A stretch of 64,000 nt of DNA from Acidimicrobiia bacterium (GCA_028284765.1 JANQRA010000010.1:1-64000); one strand, 5' to 3'. Counted from the stretch's first letter, positions 1 to 8,548 are shown. The notes: generated from the letters alone by a model not told the origin. Numbers and translations are program-made.

Positions 1-1
1 T

Positions 2-1234
2 AGTGCGCTGAAGAACCTCGACTCGTTGTTGGCCCGGTTTGCCGACGAAGTGAGTGCAACTGGAGGAACGATCCACTGGGCCGGCAACGCTGCAGAAGCC
101 AACGACATTGTCCTCGACATCCTCGAGGCCACAGGATGTCGCACGGTCGTGAAGGCGAAGTCGATGGTCTCAGAAGAAATCGAGTTGAACCATCACCTTG
201 CCGGAGCCAGCATCGACGTCGTCGAGTCAGACCTAGGTGAGTTCATCGTGCAGCTCGCAGAGGACGAGCCGAGCCACATCATCGCTCCGGTCCTCCACAT
301 GACGGCTGGCGATGTTGGTCGGCTTTTTTTCGAGAAGTTAGGAGTGGATTTCACCGACGATCCCTTCGAGCTCAACGTGATTGCCCGTCGTCACCTGCGA
401 CAGGTATTCCTCGAGGCCGATGCAGGTATTTCCGGTGTCAACATGGCCGTCGCCGACTCTGGCTCGGTGGTCCTGGTCACCAATGAGGGGAATGGACGCT
501 TGACGACCACGGCTCCGAGGGTCCACATCGCATTGATGGGAATGGAGCGGATCGTGCCGTCGTGGCCCGACGCCGCGATTGTTCTCGAGACCCTTGCACG
601 GTCGGCCACCGGGCAGCGGCTGTCGGTCTACACCAACGTTGTCACCGGCCCGCGCCGAGAAGGTGACGCAGACGGACCGGAGGAAGTTCACGTCGTAATC
701 ATCGACAATGGCCGGAGTCGGGTACTCGCCGGCTCGACTGCAGAGATCCTTGCGTGTATTCGCTGCGGTGCCTGCCTCAACGCGTGCCCAGTCTTCAAGA
801 CATCTGGGGGACACGCCTACGGCACGGTCTATTCAGGACCGGTCGGATCGATCGTCACGCCTGGCCTGCACGGTCTGGAACCTTGGTGGGAGCTGCCGTA
901 TGCCTCAACGCTGTGTGGCGCATGCGAAGAAGTCTGCCCTGTCAGAATCCAGATTCCCTCGATGCTGCTGGAGCTTCGCAAGCAGGCGGCTGACGGCGGA
1001 CATCTGCCTGCGTGGCTGGAGCGGGGAATGTCCAGGTACTCGGCCACCGCTACGGACCCAAAGAAGTGGGCACGATCGAAGAAGTGGGCGTCTCGATTGA
1101 GTGGCGTCATCTCTCGAGATGGCTGGATATCGAGATTGCCCGGGCCCGGCCGAGGCTGGACAGACCATCGCGATATTCCGCGACCGGCCAAGGAGTCCTT
1201 CGCGGAATGGTGGAGGTCAAACCGTGGATCGTGA
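2..1234 (+). CDS. lutB: Lactate utilization iron-sulfur protein LutB, 5'-truncated by window edge
   Basis: The frame is open from base 2, so the true start lies upstream of the window. The visible part has a LUD (lactate utilization) domain followed by a bacterial ferredoxin-type region with two cysteine clusters (CIRCGACLNACP and CGACEEVCP), the arrangement of LutB. Family members of about 470 residues join LutA and LutC in a cytoplasmic complex that oxidises L-lactate to pyruvate. The last 11 bases overlap the next gene, whose product is LutC, so the pair is translationally coupled; lutA would be expected just upstream. The C-terminal tail after the second cluster is basic and Trp-rich. The family call is secure; the substrate is inferred from the family. 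Confidence 0.9.
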   Translation, partial: SALKNLDSLLARFADEVSATGGTIHWAGNAAEANDIVLDILEATGCRTVVKAKSMVSEEIELNHHLAGASIDVVESDLGEFIVQLAEDEPSHIIAPVLHMTAGDVGRLFFEKLGVDFTDDPFELNVIARRHLRQVFLEADAGISGVNMAVADSGSVVLVTNEGNGRLTTTAPRVHIALMGMERIVPSWPDAAIVLETLARSATGQRLSVYTNVVTGPRREGDADGPEEVHVVIIDNGRSRVLAGSTAEILACIRCGACLNACPVFKTSGGHAYGTVYSGPVGSIVTPGLHGLEPWWELPYASTLCGACEEVCPVRIQIPSMLLELRKQAADGGHLPAWLERGMSRYSATATDPKKWARSKKWASRLSGVISRDGWISRLPGPGRGWTDHRDIPRPAKESFAEWWRSNRGS

Positions 1235-1877
1235 GGCTTTTCTCTCACGTGTGGAGTTGGCGACGCGCACAGCGAAATTGCCTTCGAGCCATACGTACGA
1301 ATCAGGGCTCCCGGAGCCGCCGGACTACGACCTCATCTCAACTTTCAGGGAGAACGCTCGAAGCGTCAACGCCGTGATACATGGGCCGGTGTTTCGACAT
1401 TCGGTAGTCACGGCCGTCGAGAGCATCGCCGCCGGCCATGATGTCTCTTCTTTCGTGGCTTGGGACGACCTTCCGGTTCCCGGTGTTCCCTCAGCCTTGG
1501 CGGCAAAGGGTCTCGAGCGTGTCGAAGCTGACACTCCAGTCGAGAGCCGCCGGGAGCGGCATCAGGAGTTCCTCGAAGTCGAACTCGGGGTAACCGGTGC
1601 GAACGCTGGACTGGCTGAGAGCGGCACGCTGATCCTGAGTCATGGAGAGGGGAGGTCCCGAATGGTCAGCCTCATTCCTGAGATCCACATTGCTCTACTC
1701 GACGTCAATCACATCTTTACCGGGATCGCGCATTGGGCTGAACAAAACGCTGATTCCGCATCCTGGACGACCAATCTGGTCTTCATCACGGGCCCGAGCC
1801 GGACCGGAGACATAGAACAACAGCTAAACCTTGGCGTTCACGGGCCGAGACATGTTCACATAGTGATGATCAAATGA
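1224..1877 (+). CDS. lutC: LutC-like LUD-domain protein
   Basis: A protein of about 217 residues with a single LUD domain, including the conserved stretch on nucleotide-like binding (GVTGANAGLAESGTL) and the C-terminal GPSRTGDIE and HGPRHVHIVMI motifs typical of LutC/YkgG. I chose GTG at 1224 because a GGAGG sequence at 1212-1216 precedes it at normal spacing and because it overlaps the lutB stop; the frame is open further upstream, but that part is out-of-frame lutB sequence. The protein is the third component of the LutABC lactate oxidation complex. The next gene starts at its stop codon (ATGA overlap), although that gene's product has no obvious link to lactate. Confidence 0.88.
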   Translation: MDREAFLSRVELATRTAKLPSSHTYESGLPEPPDYDLISTFRENARSVNAVIHGPVFRHSVVTAVESIAAGHDVSSFVAWDDLPVPGVPSALAAKGLERVEADTPVESRRERHQEFLEVELGVTGANAGLAESGTLILSHGEGRSRMVSLIPEIHIALLDVNHIFTGIAHWAEQNADSASWTTNLVFITGPSRTGDIEQQLNLGVHGPRHVHIVMIK

Positions 1878-2854
1878 GAGGCCTCGAGGCACCCCCAAAA
1901 GAAGACACCGCGAGCAGACTCGCCGCACGCATGGTGGTGCTGGTTCTGTTGCTTGGCGCCGCCGCCATTGCGATTTTCTCTGCCACGACCAATCAGCGAA
2001 TTGATCTGACAGAGATCACCCGCACGGGCGGCATCGAACTAGATGACGCGACAACGGTGGATGGAGTCCGCTTCAACGTCACTGAGGACCCAGGCGGCCC
2101 GCTTCCCGTCTTGATCCTGCATGATGTCGATGTGTCGGGATCGTTGCCTCTGGAGGCGCTCTCCCAATCCCTGGGGGATAAATACAAAGGTGTCCGCGTT
2201 GACATGGCCGGTTTCGGCTACTCCGATCGAGTCATCGCCGAGGGCCCGATTCACACTGCCAGCGGTATGGCCGACCTCATGGCCGGTTTGATCGAGGAAC
2301 GTTTCGACGGACCGGTCTTGGTCTTGGGTGTCGGTTTCGGCGGCGAGGTGGGAGCCGACCTGGCACTGACCTATCCGCACCTGGTGTCGGGTTTGGTGAT
2401 GGTCGACTCAGACTTCTGGGCGCGCACCGGATATCCAGAGAACCTCATGGGGCTTCCGTGGGTTGGACGTACCGCCACCTACACATGGGAGACCGGCGGG
2501 CGATTTGCACTCGAAAGCTGGTCCCCATACTGCGAGGAGGGTGGTTGGTGTCCGACCGCAGCTGAGGTTGGGCTTCGTGACAACATCATTCGCATCGCTA
2601 ACACGACGGACTCCAGGTACGCGTTCCGGCGGACCGCAGAGGCGGCCTTGGCCCCCTCGAACCTCGAAGATATTGAGCCGCCGGTGGCCTACGTCTGGAG
2701 CACCGACGGCCCAGTGTCGGAGGACACCGTCAATCGAGTCAGCGAGGGAATCAGCGGAATGGGCGTGGTCCAATCGTCGACATTCCAGGCCCAGTTCGAA
2801 GACTTTGCAGCAGTGACCGCAGCTCTCGACGACGTGCAGTCGCGCGGTGAGTGA
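1874..2854 (+). CDS. Membrane-anchored alpha/beta-hydrolase-fold protein without nucleophile serine
   Basis: A 326-residue protein with one N-terminal membrane segment (about residues 20-37) and an extracytoplasmic alpha/beta-hydrolase fold. The strand before the nucleophile elbow reads GPVLVLGVGFGGEVG: the usual G-x-S-x-G serine is replaced by Gly154. An HDVD oxyanion-loop-like motif (83-86) and a Gly-rich MAGFGYSD region match the fold. Its start codon overlaps the lutC stop (ATGA), so it is co-transcribed with lutBC. Without the serine it may be a non-catalytic binding protein; another nucleophile cannot be excluded. Two Cys around residues 220-230 could form a disulfide. Fold assignment is fairly secure; function is unknown. 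Confidence 0.7.
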   Translation: MRGLEAPPKEDTASRLAARMVVLVLLLGAAAIAIFSATTNQRIDLTEITRTGGIELDDATTVDGVRFNVTEDPGGPLPVLILHDVDVSGSLPLEALSQSLGDKYKGVRVDMAGFGYSDRVIAEGPIHTASGMADLMAGLIEERFDGPVLVLGVGFGGEVGADLALTYPHLVSGLVMVDSDFWARTGYPENLMGLPWVGRTATYTWETGGRFALESWSPYCEEGGWCPTAAEVGLRDNIIRIANTTDSRYAFRRTAEAALAPSNLEDIEPPVAYVWSTDGPVSEDTVNRVSEGISGMGVVQSSTFQAQFEDFAAVTAALDDVQSRGE

Positions 2855-2857
2855 GCT

Positions 2858-3277
2858 CTAGCCCTCTTCGACCTTCCAGCCCCTGAGACGCAGCTCTTCG
2901 GCTAGCACTGCATCAGGCAGCGCACTGAGGTCGTAGATATCCCGCTCGACTCCAAGCAGACGCTCTATGGGGTCCCGAAGGGTTCTGGCCCACGCCGCCC
3001 CTTTGGCCTCGGCCTCGAGGGAGAGTGTTGCGTCTGCATTGACGGTGTAGACACGCGCATGAGATTGAGGGTTGGCACGCGAGCCTTTTTCCCCATAGAC
3101 GAGCAACACGGACCCGGCTGGCACATCCTGAATCCCTCCGGCCGCCACGAAAGCGCCGTCAAAGGCCCAGCCCGATGACTTCGAAGTGTCGACGTTGTCG
3201 ACGACCTTGGCCCAGTTCTTGTGGCGATCGTCGCCGACTTGTGGCACATCGACGGCGACTTGAACTGTCTCGTCCAT
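2858..3277 (-). CDS. Conserved-looking hypothetical protein
   Basis: About 139 residues, acidic, with no signal peptide or membrane segment. I recognise no family. The ATG at 3277 is preferred over a TTG seven codons upstream. The middle has a Gly-rich stretch with a following VLLVYGEKGSR segment, and the C-terminus (LSALPDAVLAEELRLRGW) looks like a short helical tail. It is convergent with the hydrolase-fold gene (3 bp apart) and divergent from the MoaD-like fusion gene. Codon use resembles the neighbours, which supports a real gene. Confidence 0.6.
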   Translation of the reverse strand: MDETVQVAVDVPQVGDDRHKNWAKVVDNVDTSKSSGWAFDGAFVAAGGIQDVPAGSVLLVYGEKGSRANPQSHARVYTVNADATLSLEAEAKGAAWARTLRDPIERLLGVERDIYDLSALPDAVLAEELRLRGWKVEEG

Positions 3278-3336
3278 ATGGTCGAGCGTAGGCGTCAAGA
3301 CACGGTCTCGACTCTCTACGCTTTACTCTCACACTC

Positions 3337-4332
3337 ATGGCCAAGGTCCGACTCTTTGCAAACTTGCGTGAGATCGCAGGAACTTCACGCGTCGAGATTC
3401 CGGCGTCGACCGTCGACGACGTGCTTCGTCAGGCAAGTGAGCAGTTCGGGCCTGACTTCGAACGAGGCCTGGAAACGTCTCGAGTGTGGGTCAACGGAGA
3501 GGAAGCTTCCGGTTCCGATCAGGTGAGCGACGCAGATGAACTTGTCGTTCTGCCGCCGGTATCAGGCGGTAGTCAGCCCGCAACATTGACTTCTACCGAC
3601 GCTCTCAGGTTTGCCCCGCTGGCCTTGGCGCTGGTCGCAGTGCTGGCGAACTTGCAGGGTCAGGATCTGTGGGCTGCCTCACTGGTGGCCATCGCAGCAG
3701 TTTGGGCTCTCGACATGACCTCTGCTTTCGAGATGCGAGGGAAGGTGTTCGCACCGTTAGCTGTCGTGACGGCAACCGCGGCCTCGACCCTTACCGCACA
3801 CATTCTTGGACCGGCTGGGTACGGGCTTTCGATGGCGATTGCTGTGGTGGTTGTACTCGGGTGGTCGGTTGCCTTCGACGTATACCGCGAGGTCGACAAC
3901 TTCGCTCCCACTTTTCTTGTAGGTCTCATCGGCTCATTGGGGGCCGCTTCCCTAATCCTCTCTAGATCTTCGTTCACCCCGGATGAGAGGGCTGTGGATG
4001 TGTTCTTGGTCACAGTGATCGTCGCACTGGTTCTCGGAGCTGGAGTGAGTCGACTCCCCACCATTCCGTTCCTTGACCGGTTCTCAACCACCGCAATTGG
4101 GGCTGTGCTCGCCGCGATGGGCGCTGCCTCGTTCTGGGATCTCGACGTCGTTGGCTACCTCCTCGTGGGTCTAGGGGTTGCCGTTGCGCTCGTCGCCGGT
4201 CAGGGACTTTCGTCGATGATGAGGACCGGAACGGTCATCCTCACCGAACAACCGCCGGGCTACCTGGCATCGATCGACGGCGTGGCTCTCGCTGCTGCCA
4301 TCTACTTTCCGCTGATCAGGCTGGTCCTCTAA
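3337..4332 (+). CDS. MoaD/ThiS-like domain fused to a CdsA-like membrane domain
   Basis: Residues 1-78 form a ubiquitin-like MoaD/ThiS domain (MAKVRLFANLREIAG, then VNGEEA, DADELVVLPPVSGG). The di-glycine that ends normal MoaD is at 77-78 but is followed by about 250 more residues with seven or eight membrane segments. The last 50 residues (GQGLSSMMRTG, then EQPPGYLASIDGVALAAAIYF) look like a degenerate phosphatidate cytidylyltransferase (CdsA) signature, with the catalytic Lys, His and Asp positions changed. The domain order is direct from sequence; the CdsA link is an inference by eye. The gene could be an extended sulfur carrier needing proteolytic release, or a membrane protein that borrowed the fold. 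A moaA gene lies 40 kb away in this window. Confidence 0.65.
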   Translation: MAKVRLFANLREIAGTSRVEIPASTVDDVLRQASEQFGPDFERGLETSRVWVNGEEASGSDQVSDADELVVLPPVSGGSQPATLTSTDALRFAPLALALVAVLANLQGQDLWAASLVAIAAVWALDMTSAFEMRGKVFAPLAVVTATAASTLTAHILGPAGYGLSMAIAVVVVLGWSVAFDVYREVDNFAPTFLVGLIGSLGAASLILSRSSFTPDERAVDVFLVTVIVALVLGAGVSRLPTIPFLDRFSTTAIGAVLAAMGAASFWDLDVVGYLLVGLGVAVALVAGQGLSSMMRTGTVILTEQPPGYLASIDGVALAAAIYFPLIRLVL

Positions 4333-4345
4333 ACCCGACCGTTTG

Positions 4346-4711
4346 TCAGCCGACGAATCGACGTCCCATCGCCAGCCCTGCGAAGGCGGCGAGGATTCCA
4401 CCGGCTACTGAGATGGTGATCATCAGTGCCGCTTCGCCGGTACGACCGTTTTCCCACAGCGAGACAAAATCGAGCGAGAAGGTCGAGAAAGTGGTGAAGC
4501 CACCGAGGAGCCCTACCGTCACGCCGGTCCGTGTGGCGTCGAGTTCGGAGAATCCCCACACTCCGATCAACAGACCCAGGACGAAGCTCCCGACGACGTT
4601 CACTGCCACCGTTCCCCAGGGGTGGCTCGAATCGTTGAGTGCGCCGGCCAACCCGTAGCGAGCAACCGAGCCCGCGGCTCCTCCCAACGCGACCCAGAGA
4701 ACAGTTGACAT
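4346..4711 (-). CDS. crcB: Fluoride channel CrcB/FluC
   Basis: About 121 residues with four membrane segments and the signature GGFTTFSTFS, which holds the Phe-box and polar track of Fluc channels; the N-terminal GGAAGSVARY motif and central WGTVAVNVVGSF match the family. Fluc proteins work as dual-topology dimers that export fluoride across the cytoplasmic membrane. I chose ATG at 4711 rather than an upstream codon at 4735, because family members begin close to this point. No fluoride riboswitch was seen upstream. Many Actinobacteria carry two adjacent crcB genes; only one is present here. Confidence 0.93.
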   Translation of the reverse strand: MSTVLWVALGGAAGSVARYGLAGALNDSSHPWGTVAVNVVGSFVLGLLIGVWGFSELDATRTGVTVGLLGGFTTFSTFSLDFVSLWENGRTGEAALMITISVAGGILAAFAGLAMGRRFVG

Positions 4712-4774
4712 CGGCGGCGAGCGTACCGCGAACAACTACTCACAGCGGTCGCTCGGGGGTAGCATCTCAAGTGC

Positions 4775-5860
4775 ATGTCAGCCAAGAAGACGCCGCTCCG
4801 CGTCTTTCTCGTCCTTTCCATCGCTGCTCTAGCCGCGTCTCTGTTCCCGGCGACGTCTGGAGCCGTGACCAAGACACAGGTCGAACAGGCCTGTGCCAAC
4901 TCGCGTGCCCAGCTTGCTGATTATCGAGCGGCCCAACAGGACTTCGAAGAGGCTGCGTTTGCATACGAGGGCGTGCTCAATGAGGTCGAGTTCCTTGAAC
5001 GTCGCCAGGAACGGATTCAAAACGACTACGACTCCAAGACCGAGGAGCTCGGCGACGTTCAGAGTCAGCTCGAGGAGCAGGCCGTTCAGATGTACATGAT
5101 GGGCGGATTCAACAATCCAGGAATCATCCTCAGCGCTTCATCTGTAGATCAGGTGATGACCACATCGGAGTTCCTCAGCTCGGCGACGCTCGGTGGGCAG
5201 CAGTCGATAGACGAGATCCTCGCCTTCAAGGGCGAGTTGTCTCGATACCAAGAGGACCTCCAGGACAATCACGACGAGCTGAAGGCCAAGGAAGCTGAAG
5301 CGCAGGACCTGCTGAATCAGCAGGAGTCCGCCATGCAGGCAGAGAGATCCGCCTATGACAAGTTGGAAGGCGAGTGCAAGGAACTCACTGCGCAGTACGA
5401 CCGAGAGCAAGCCGAATTGGCGGCGGCAGCGGCGCGGAGGGCCGCCGGATCAGTCCAGGTCGGGCACTTCATCTGCCCAATGACGCCAGGAAGAACCTCT
5501 TTCATCGACTCGTGGGGATTCCCCAGGCCCGGAGGCCGGACCCACAAGGGTGTCGACATGTTTGCTGTCCGCGGTGAGCCCGTCTACGCAGTTCAAGCTG
5601 GAAGGGCAAGCGCCAGTTCCAACTCCCTTGGAGGTATCACCGTCCATCTCCGTGCTGACACCGGTCATACCTACTACTACGCCCACCTCGACTCCCGTTC
5701 GTTCTCCGGATCCATCAGGGTGAACCAAGGGGATGTGATTGGATACAACGGAAATACCGGCAACGCACGCACGACCGCACCTCACCTCCACTTCGAGATC
5801 AGACCCGGCGGCGGTTCGCCAGTGAACCCGTATCCCACGGTCCGGGCCGCCTGTTATTAA
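4775..5860 (+). CDS. Secreted M23-family peptidoglycan endopeptidase with coiled-coil
   Basis: A 361-residue protein with an N-terminal signal peptide (about 1-30), a long coiled-coil rich in Glu, Gln and Leu (about 35-220) and a C-terminal LytM/M23 domain. Zinc ligands are visible: HKGVD (His257, Asp261) and HLHFE (His337, His339). A YAHLD segment also fits the fold. The layout resembles EnvC/NlpD-type or RipB-like cell-wall hydrolases, where the coiled-coil regulates activity or recruits the enzyme to the divisome. It is expected to cleave peptide cross-links in peptidoglycan outside the cytoplasmic membrane. All ligands are present, so it should be active. The next gene starts 10 bp after its stop. 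Confidence 0.9.
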   Translation: MSAKKTPLRVFLVLSIAALAASLFPATSGAVTKTQVEQACANSRAQLADYRAAQQDFEEAAFAYEGVLNEVEFLERRQERIQNDYDSKTEELGDVQSQLEEQAVQMYMMGGFNNPGIILSASSVDQVMTTSEFLSSATLGGQQSIDEILAFKGELSRYQEDLQDNHDELKAKEAEAQDLLNQQESAMQAERSAYDKLEGECKELTAQYDREQAELAAAAARRAAGSVQVGHFICPMTPGRTSFIDSWGFPRPGGRTHKGVDMFAVRGEPVYAVQAGRASASSNSLGGITVHLRADTGHTYYYAHLDSRSFSGSIRVNQGDVIGYNGNTGNARTTAPHLHFEIRPGGGSPVNPYPTVRAACY

Positions 5861-5870
5861 CCTGGGTCGC

Positions 5871-6401
5871 GTGAACGACAAACGCCGCCGCATCGATATC
5901 GTCCTCGAGCCGGAATATCTCGACGATCTAGCCGGTCTCGACCTCAACGAGGTCCGGCGTCGTCGCGACACTGCAGAGGATGTCGAGTCTCAGATCTCTT
6001 ACTACCGCCGCCTTCTTCACGGTCGTATGGACCTGTTGGACTTCGAGTTGAGGCGGCGAGCCGGAGAAGAGGAGCGTTCGCTGCTCGAGGCCCTGCCCGA
6101 GATTCTTGCGACGGGAATGGTCTTGGGGGCCGAGCCGAATCTGAAACACATCGAAACGATGCCCCCTCTGCCGTCAGTGACCGGTCGTCGCCTGATCGAC
6201 AAGATCATGGACGATGGCATTCTCACGAACCTTCCCGACCTCACCGAGGACGAAATCCACGAAGCGATTGACCGGTTACGAGAGGTTGAGACCCAGCTTT
6301 CGGAACAGCGTCGGTCTCTTCATCAGGTGATCGACACGTTGCAGGACGAGATGGTGTCGCGCTACCGCAGCCAGCAGGACGAGGCGCCGGTCTCCGGCTG
6401 A
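5871..6401 (+). CDS. rsiG: RsiG-like c-di-GMP-responsive anti-sigma factor
   Basis: A 176-residue, largely helical, soluble protein with two copies of E-x3-S-x2-R-x3-H-x3-D: Glu39, Ser43, Arg46, His50, Asp54 and Glu140, Ser144, Arg147, His151, Asp155. In Streptomyces RsiG two E-x3-S-x2-R-x3-Q-x3-D motifs on an antiparallel helical pair bind a c-di-GMP dimer, and the complex sequesters the sigma factor WhiG. Here His replaces Gln at the same position in both motifs. The GTG start at 5871 follows the M23 peptidase by 10 bp. A link between c-di-GMP, a FliA/WhiG-type sigma factor and cell-wall or motility genes is inferred. No sigma factor gene is in the window. Confidence 0.75.
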   Translation: MNDKRRRIDIVLEPEYLDDLAGLDLNEVRRRRDTAEDVESQISYYRRLLHGRMDLLDFELRRRAGEEERSLLEALPEILATGMVLGAEPNLKHIETMPPLPSVTGRRLIDKIMDDGILTNLPDLTEDEIHEAIDRLREVETQLSEQRRSLHQVIDTLQDEMVSRYRSQQDEAPVSG

Positions 6402-6404
6402 TCC

Positions 6405-7343
6405 TTGCTCGCCGAACAGATTCGCGGGGACCAAGTTGAGACTTACCACGACGGTGCAGTAGCGATTGTTCGTGCGGATGGCACGTTGCTGTTCGCCCAC
6501 GGCGATATCGACCTTCCGTTCTTCTACCGATCCTCGGCCAAGCCCTTTCAGGCGTATGTCGCGATGGAGTCCGGTGCCGCTCTCGAGCCTCTGGAGCTTG
6601 CGTTGGCATGTGCTTCGCATCGCGGTTTCCCAGTCCACGTCGCGATAGTTCGCTCCGTCTTGAACAGCGTCGGTCTCGATGAGTCGGATCTTGGATGCCC
6701 GCCAGACTGGCCGATTGCTCAACCGGCCCGAGACCTGTTGGTGGCGTCGGGCGAGACCGAAGAGCGTCGTATCTGGCATAACTGTTCCGGCAAGCACGCG
6801 GGATTCCTCAGAGCGTGCGTGGCGTCGGGATGGGACACGGCCACCTATCTGGACCCCGAGCACCCGCTTCAGAAAAGGATCATCGAGTTTGCTTCTGAGC
6901 TGGGCGGTCTCGATGTGAGGCCCGTTGCTGTCGACGGATGTGGTGCTCCGGTCCTCCGTACGACGGTGCGGGCCATGGCCACGATGTTTGCCAAGCTGGC
7001 CACCGAGGACCGCTTCTCACGAATTCGGCAGGCGATGCACGCCTATCCGAGCCTGACCGGCTCCAACGGTGAAGGCGACTCGGAGATCGGCATCGCTGCC
7101 AACGCAGTTTCGAAGGGTGGGGCTGTCGGATGTGTTGGTGTCGCCCTCGATGGCCAGGTCGGCGCAGCAGCCAAGGCCTGGGACGGTTCAAATCTGATCG
7201 CCTATCAGGCGGTGGCGGTCGCGATGGGCCAGAGTGGCTTCCTGTCGCCTTCGATGCAGGACGTGCTTTCAGGCGTCATTTCGCCACCGGTGTATGGAGG
7301 CGGCCGGATCGTCGGCCGCTATGTATCCAAGCTTCAAGCCTGA
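6405..7343 (+). CDS. Asparaginase II family L-asparaginase
   Basis: A 312-residue cytoplasmic enzyme of the asparaginase II family (Rhizobium etli AnsA type), distinct from the classical E. coli AnsA/AnsB fold. Family motifs seen are FYRSSAKPFQA near residue 40, CASHRG near 70, NCSGKHAG near 125 and DGCGAP near 180. The reaction is hydrolysis of L-asparagine to aspartate and ammonia. A TTG start at 6405, 4 bp after the RsiG-like gene, gives a standard-length protein, so it sits in the same transcription unit. The gene is convergent with the crotonase gene and overlaps it by 10 bp. Confidence 0.88.
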   Translation: MLAEQIRGDQVETYHDGAVAIVRADGTLLFAHGDIDLPFFYRSSAKPFQAYVAMESGAALEPLELALACASHRGFPVHVAIVRSVLNSVGLDESDLGCPPDWPIAQPARDLLVASGETEERRIWHNCSGKHAGFLRACVASGWDTATYLDPEHPLQKRIIEFASELGGLDVRPVAVDGCGAPVLRTTVRAMATMFAKLATEDRFSRIRQAMHAYPSLTGSNGEGDSEIGIAANAVSKGGAVGCVGVALDGQVGAAAKAWDGSNLIAYQAVAVAMGQSGFLSPSMQDVLSGVISPPVYGGGRIVGRYVSKLQA

Positions 7344-8104
7344 CCATGCCGGCCAGCGCCGTCGCTGAACCGAGCCGCTCCCAGAGCAGTCTCTCCGGTG
7401 GAGATTGTTGCCAAACCCAGCTCGGTTTCTCGCGATAGTGCTGCTGCCTCGGGAACGCCCCATTGCTCGATCGTCGAGAGACGATCGTTTCTGAGGCATA
7501 CCTGCGGCAGGGCAATCAACTGCTCGGCGAGGGCAATCGCGGCCTGGAGCGACTCGCCAGCTGGAGCTACCCGGTTTGTGAGGCCAATCGCTTCGGCCTC
7601 CTCGCTGTCGATTGGCCTGCCGGTGAGTATCAGATCCATAGCTCTCCCATGGCCGATAATTCGCGGAAGTCGAACTGTGCCTCCGTCGACGAGTGGAACT
7701 CCGAAGCGTCTGCAAAACACGCCAAAGATGGCGTCCGTGCTGGCGACCCTCAGATCGCACCAGAGCGCTAGCTCGAGCCCTCCGGCGACGGCGTACCCCT
7801 CGATGGCAGCAATCACCGGTTTGGTGAGAACGAGTCGCGTGGGCCCCATTGGGCCGGGTCCGCTCATGCGGACCCTGTCGTTGGCTTCGCTGCCGATCGC
7901 GTGGAGGTCGGCCCCGGCACAGAAGTGGCCGTCGGCGCCGGTGAGGATCGCAACGTCCACATCCGGGTCCGCTTCGAACTCCTCGAAGGCCCCCAGTAAC
8001 AGCCTTGACGTTTCGTGGTCGACGGCGTTCCTCACATGTGGGCGATTGATCGTGACTATTCGGACTCGGCCCTGGGTTTCGATGGTGACTTTCTCTTGGC
8101 TCAT
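7334..8104 (-). CDS. Enoyl-CoA hydratase/isomerase family (crotonase) protein
   Basis: A 256-residue crotonase-fold protein with the oxyanion-hole motif FCAGADL, the second motif GGLELALWCDLR and the GGTVRLPRIIG segment. The usual catalytic PE dipeptide of true enoyl-CoA hydratases reads PL here (RFGVPLVDGG), as in a common subgroup with other or unknown acyl-CoA substrates. It acts in the cytoplasm, probably in fatty-acid or aromatic-acid CoA chemistry. The start at 8104 is 24 bp from the divergent YbjN-like gene. Superfamily is certain; substrate is unknown. Confidence 0.88.
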   Translation of the reverse strand: MSQEKVTIETQGRVRIVTINRPHVRNAVDHETSRLLLGAFEEFEADPDVDVAILTGADGHFCAGADLHAIGSEANDRVRMSGPGPMGPTRLVLTKPVIAAIEGYAVAGGLELALWCDLRVASTDAIFGVFCRRFGVPLVDGGTVRLPRIIGHGRAMDLILTGRPIDSEEAEAIGLTNRVAPAGESLQAAIALAEQLIALPQVCLRNDRLSTIEQWGVPEAAALSRETELGLATISTGETALGAARFSDGAGRHGQA

Positions 8105-8128
8105 GTCCGAAAGGCTACGGTCGCCCGC

Positions 8129-8548
8129 ATGAGAGAGCTGCTCGAAGAGCGCATCCGTCTCTGGGTCGAAGACGACGAGTCGGCGGTCGAGTATGCCGAG
8201 GAGGTCGAGGGTCGGTGGGCCGTGAGGATGCGCCAGGAAGTTCGAGATGCCACCACGGTGTGGTTCGACGTCGGCGAGCGAAGTCTTTGGTTTGAGGCGT
8301 ATGTCCTGCCGTCACCACCGCTGACCGGCCAGGTGCATCGTCAGGCTCTGATTCGCAATCGGTCCTCCTGGCGCGCCTTCTTCGCCCTGGACAAGGAAGA
8401 AGCCATCGTGATTAGGGGTCGGATCAGCTCGCCGCAGGTGAGTCTCGAAGAGCTAGACCTCGCCCTCGGCGAGGTCTACGAGATGGTGGAGTTGGCCTTT
8501 CGACCGATGCTGCAGACCGGCTTTCCGGGTCGCGAAAAATCGTGTTAG
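8129..8548 (+). CDS. YbjN-like domain protein
   Basis: About 139 residues, acidic, soluble, with the alternating strand pattern of the YbjN / type III secretion chaperone-like family common in Actinobacteria: WAVRMRQEVRDATTVWFDVGERSLWFEAYVLP followed in sequence by a helical half. I start it at ATG 8129; the open frame further upstream is antisense to the crotonase gene. Function in Actinobacteria is poorly known. The gene is followed by 592 bp of non-coding sequence that carries a family of bulged hairpins. Confidence 0.65.
   Translation: MRELLEERIRLWVEDDESAVEYAEEVEGRWAVRMRQEVRDATTVWFDVGERSLWFEAYVLPSPPLTGQVHRQALIRNRSSWRAFFALDKEEAIVIRGRISSPQVSLEELDLALGEVYEMVELAFRPMLQTGFPGREKSC

Noticed and set aside
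338-814. Long minus-strand open frame of 158 codons
   Set aside because: It is antisense to lutB, and its product lacks any family feature; typical of shadow frames in high-GC DNA.
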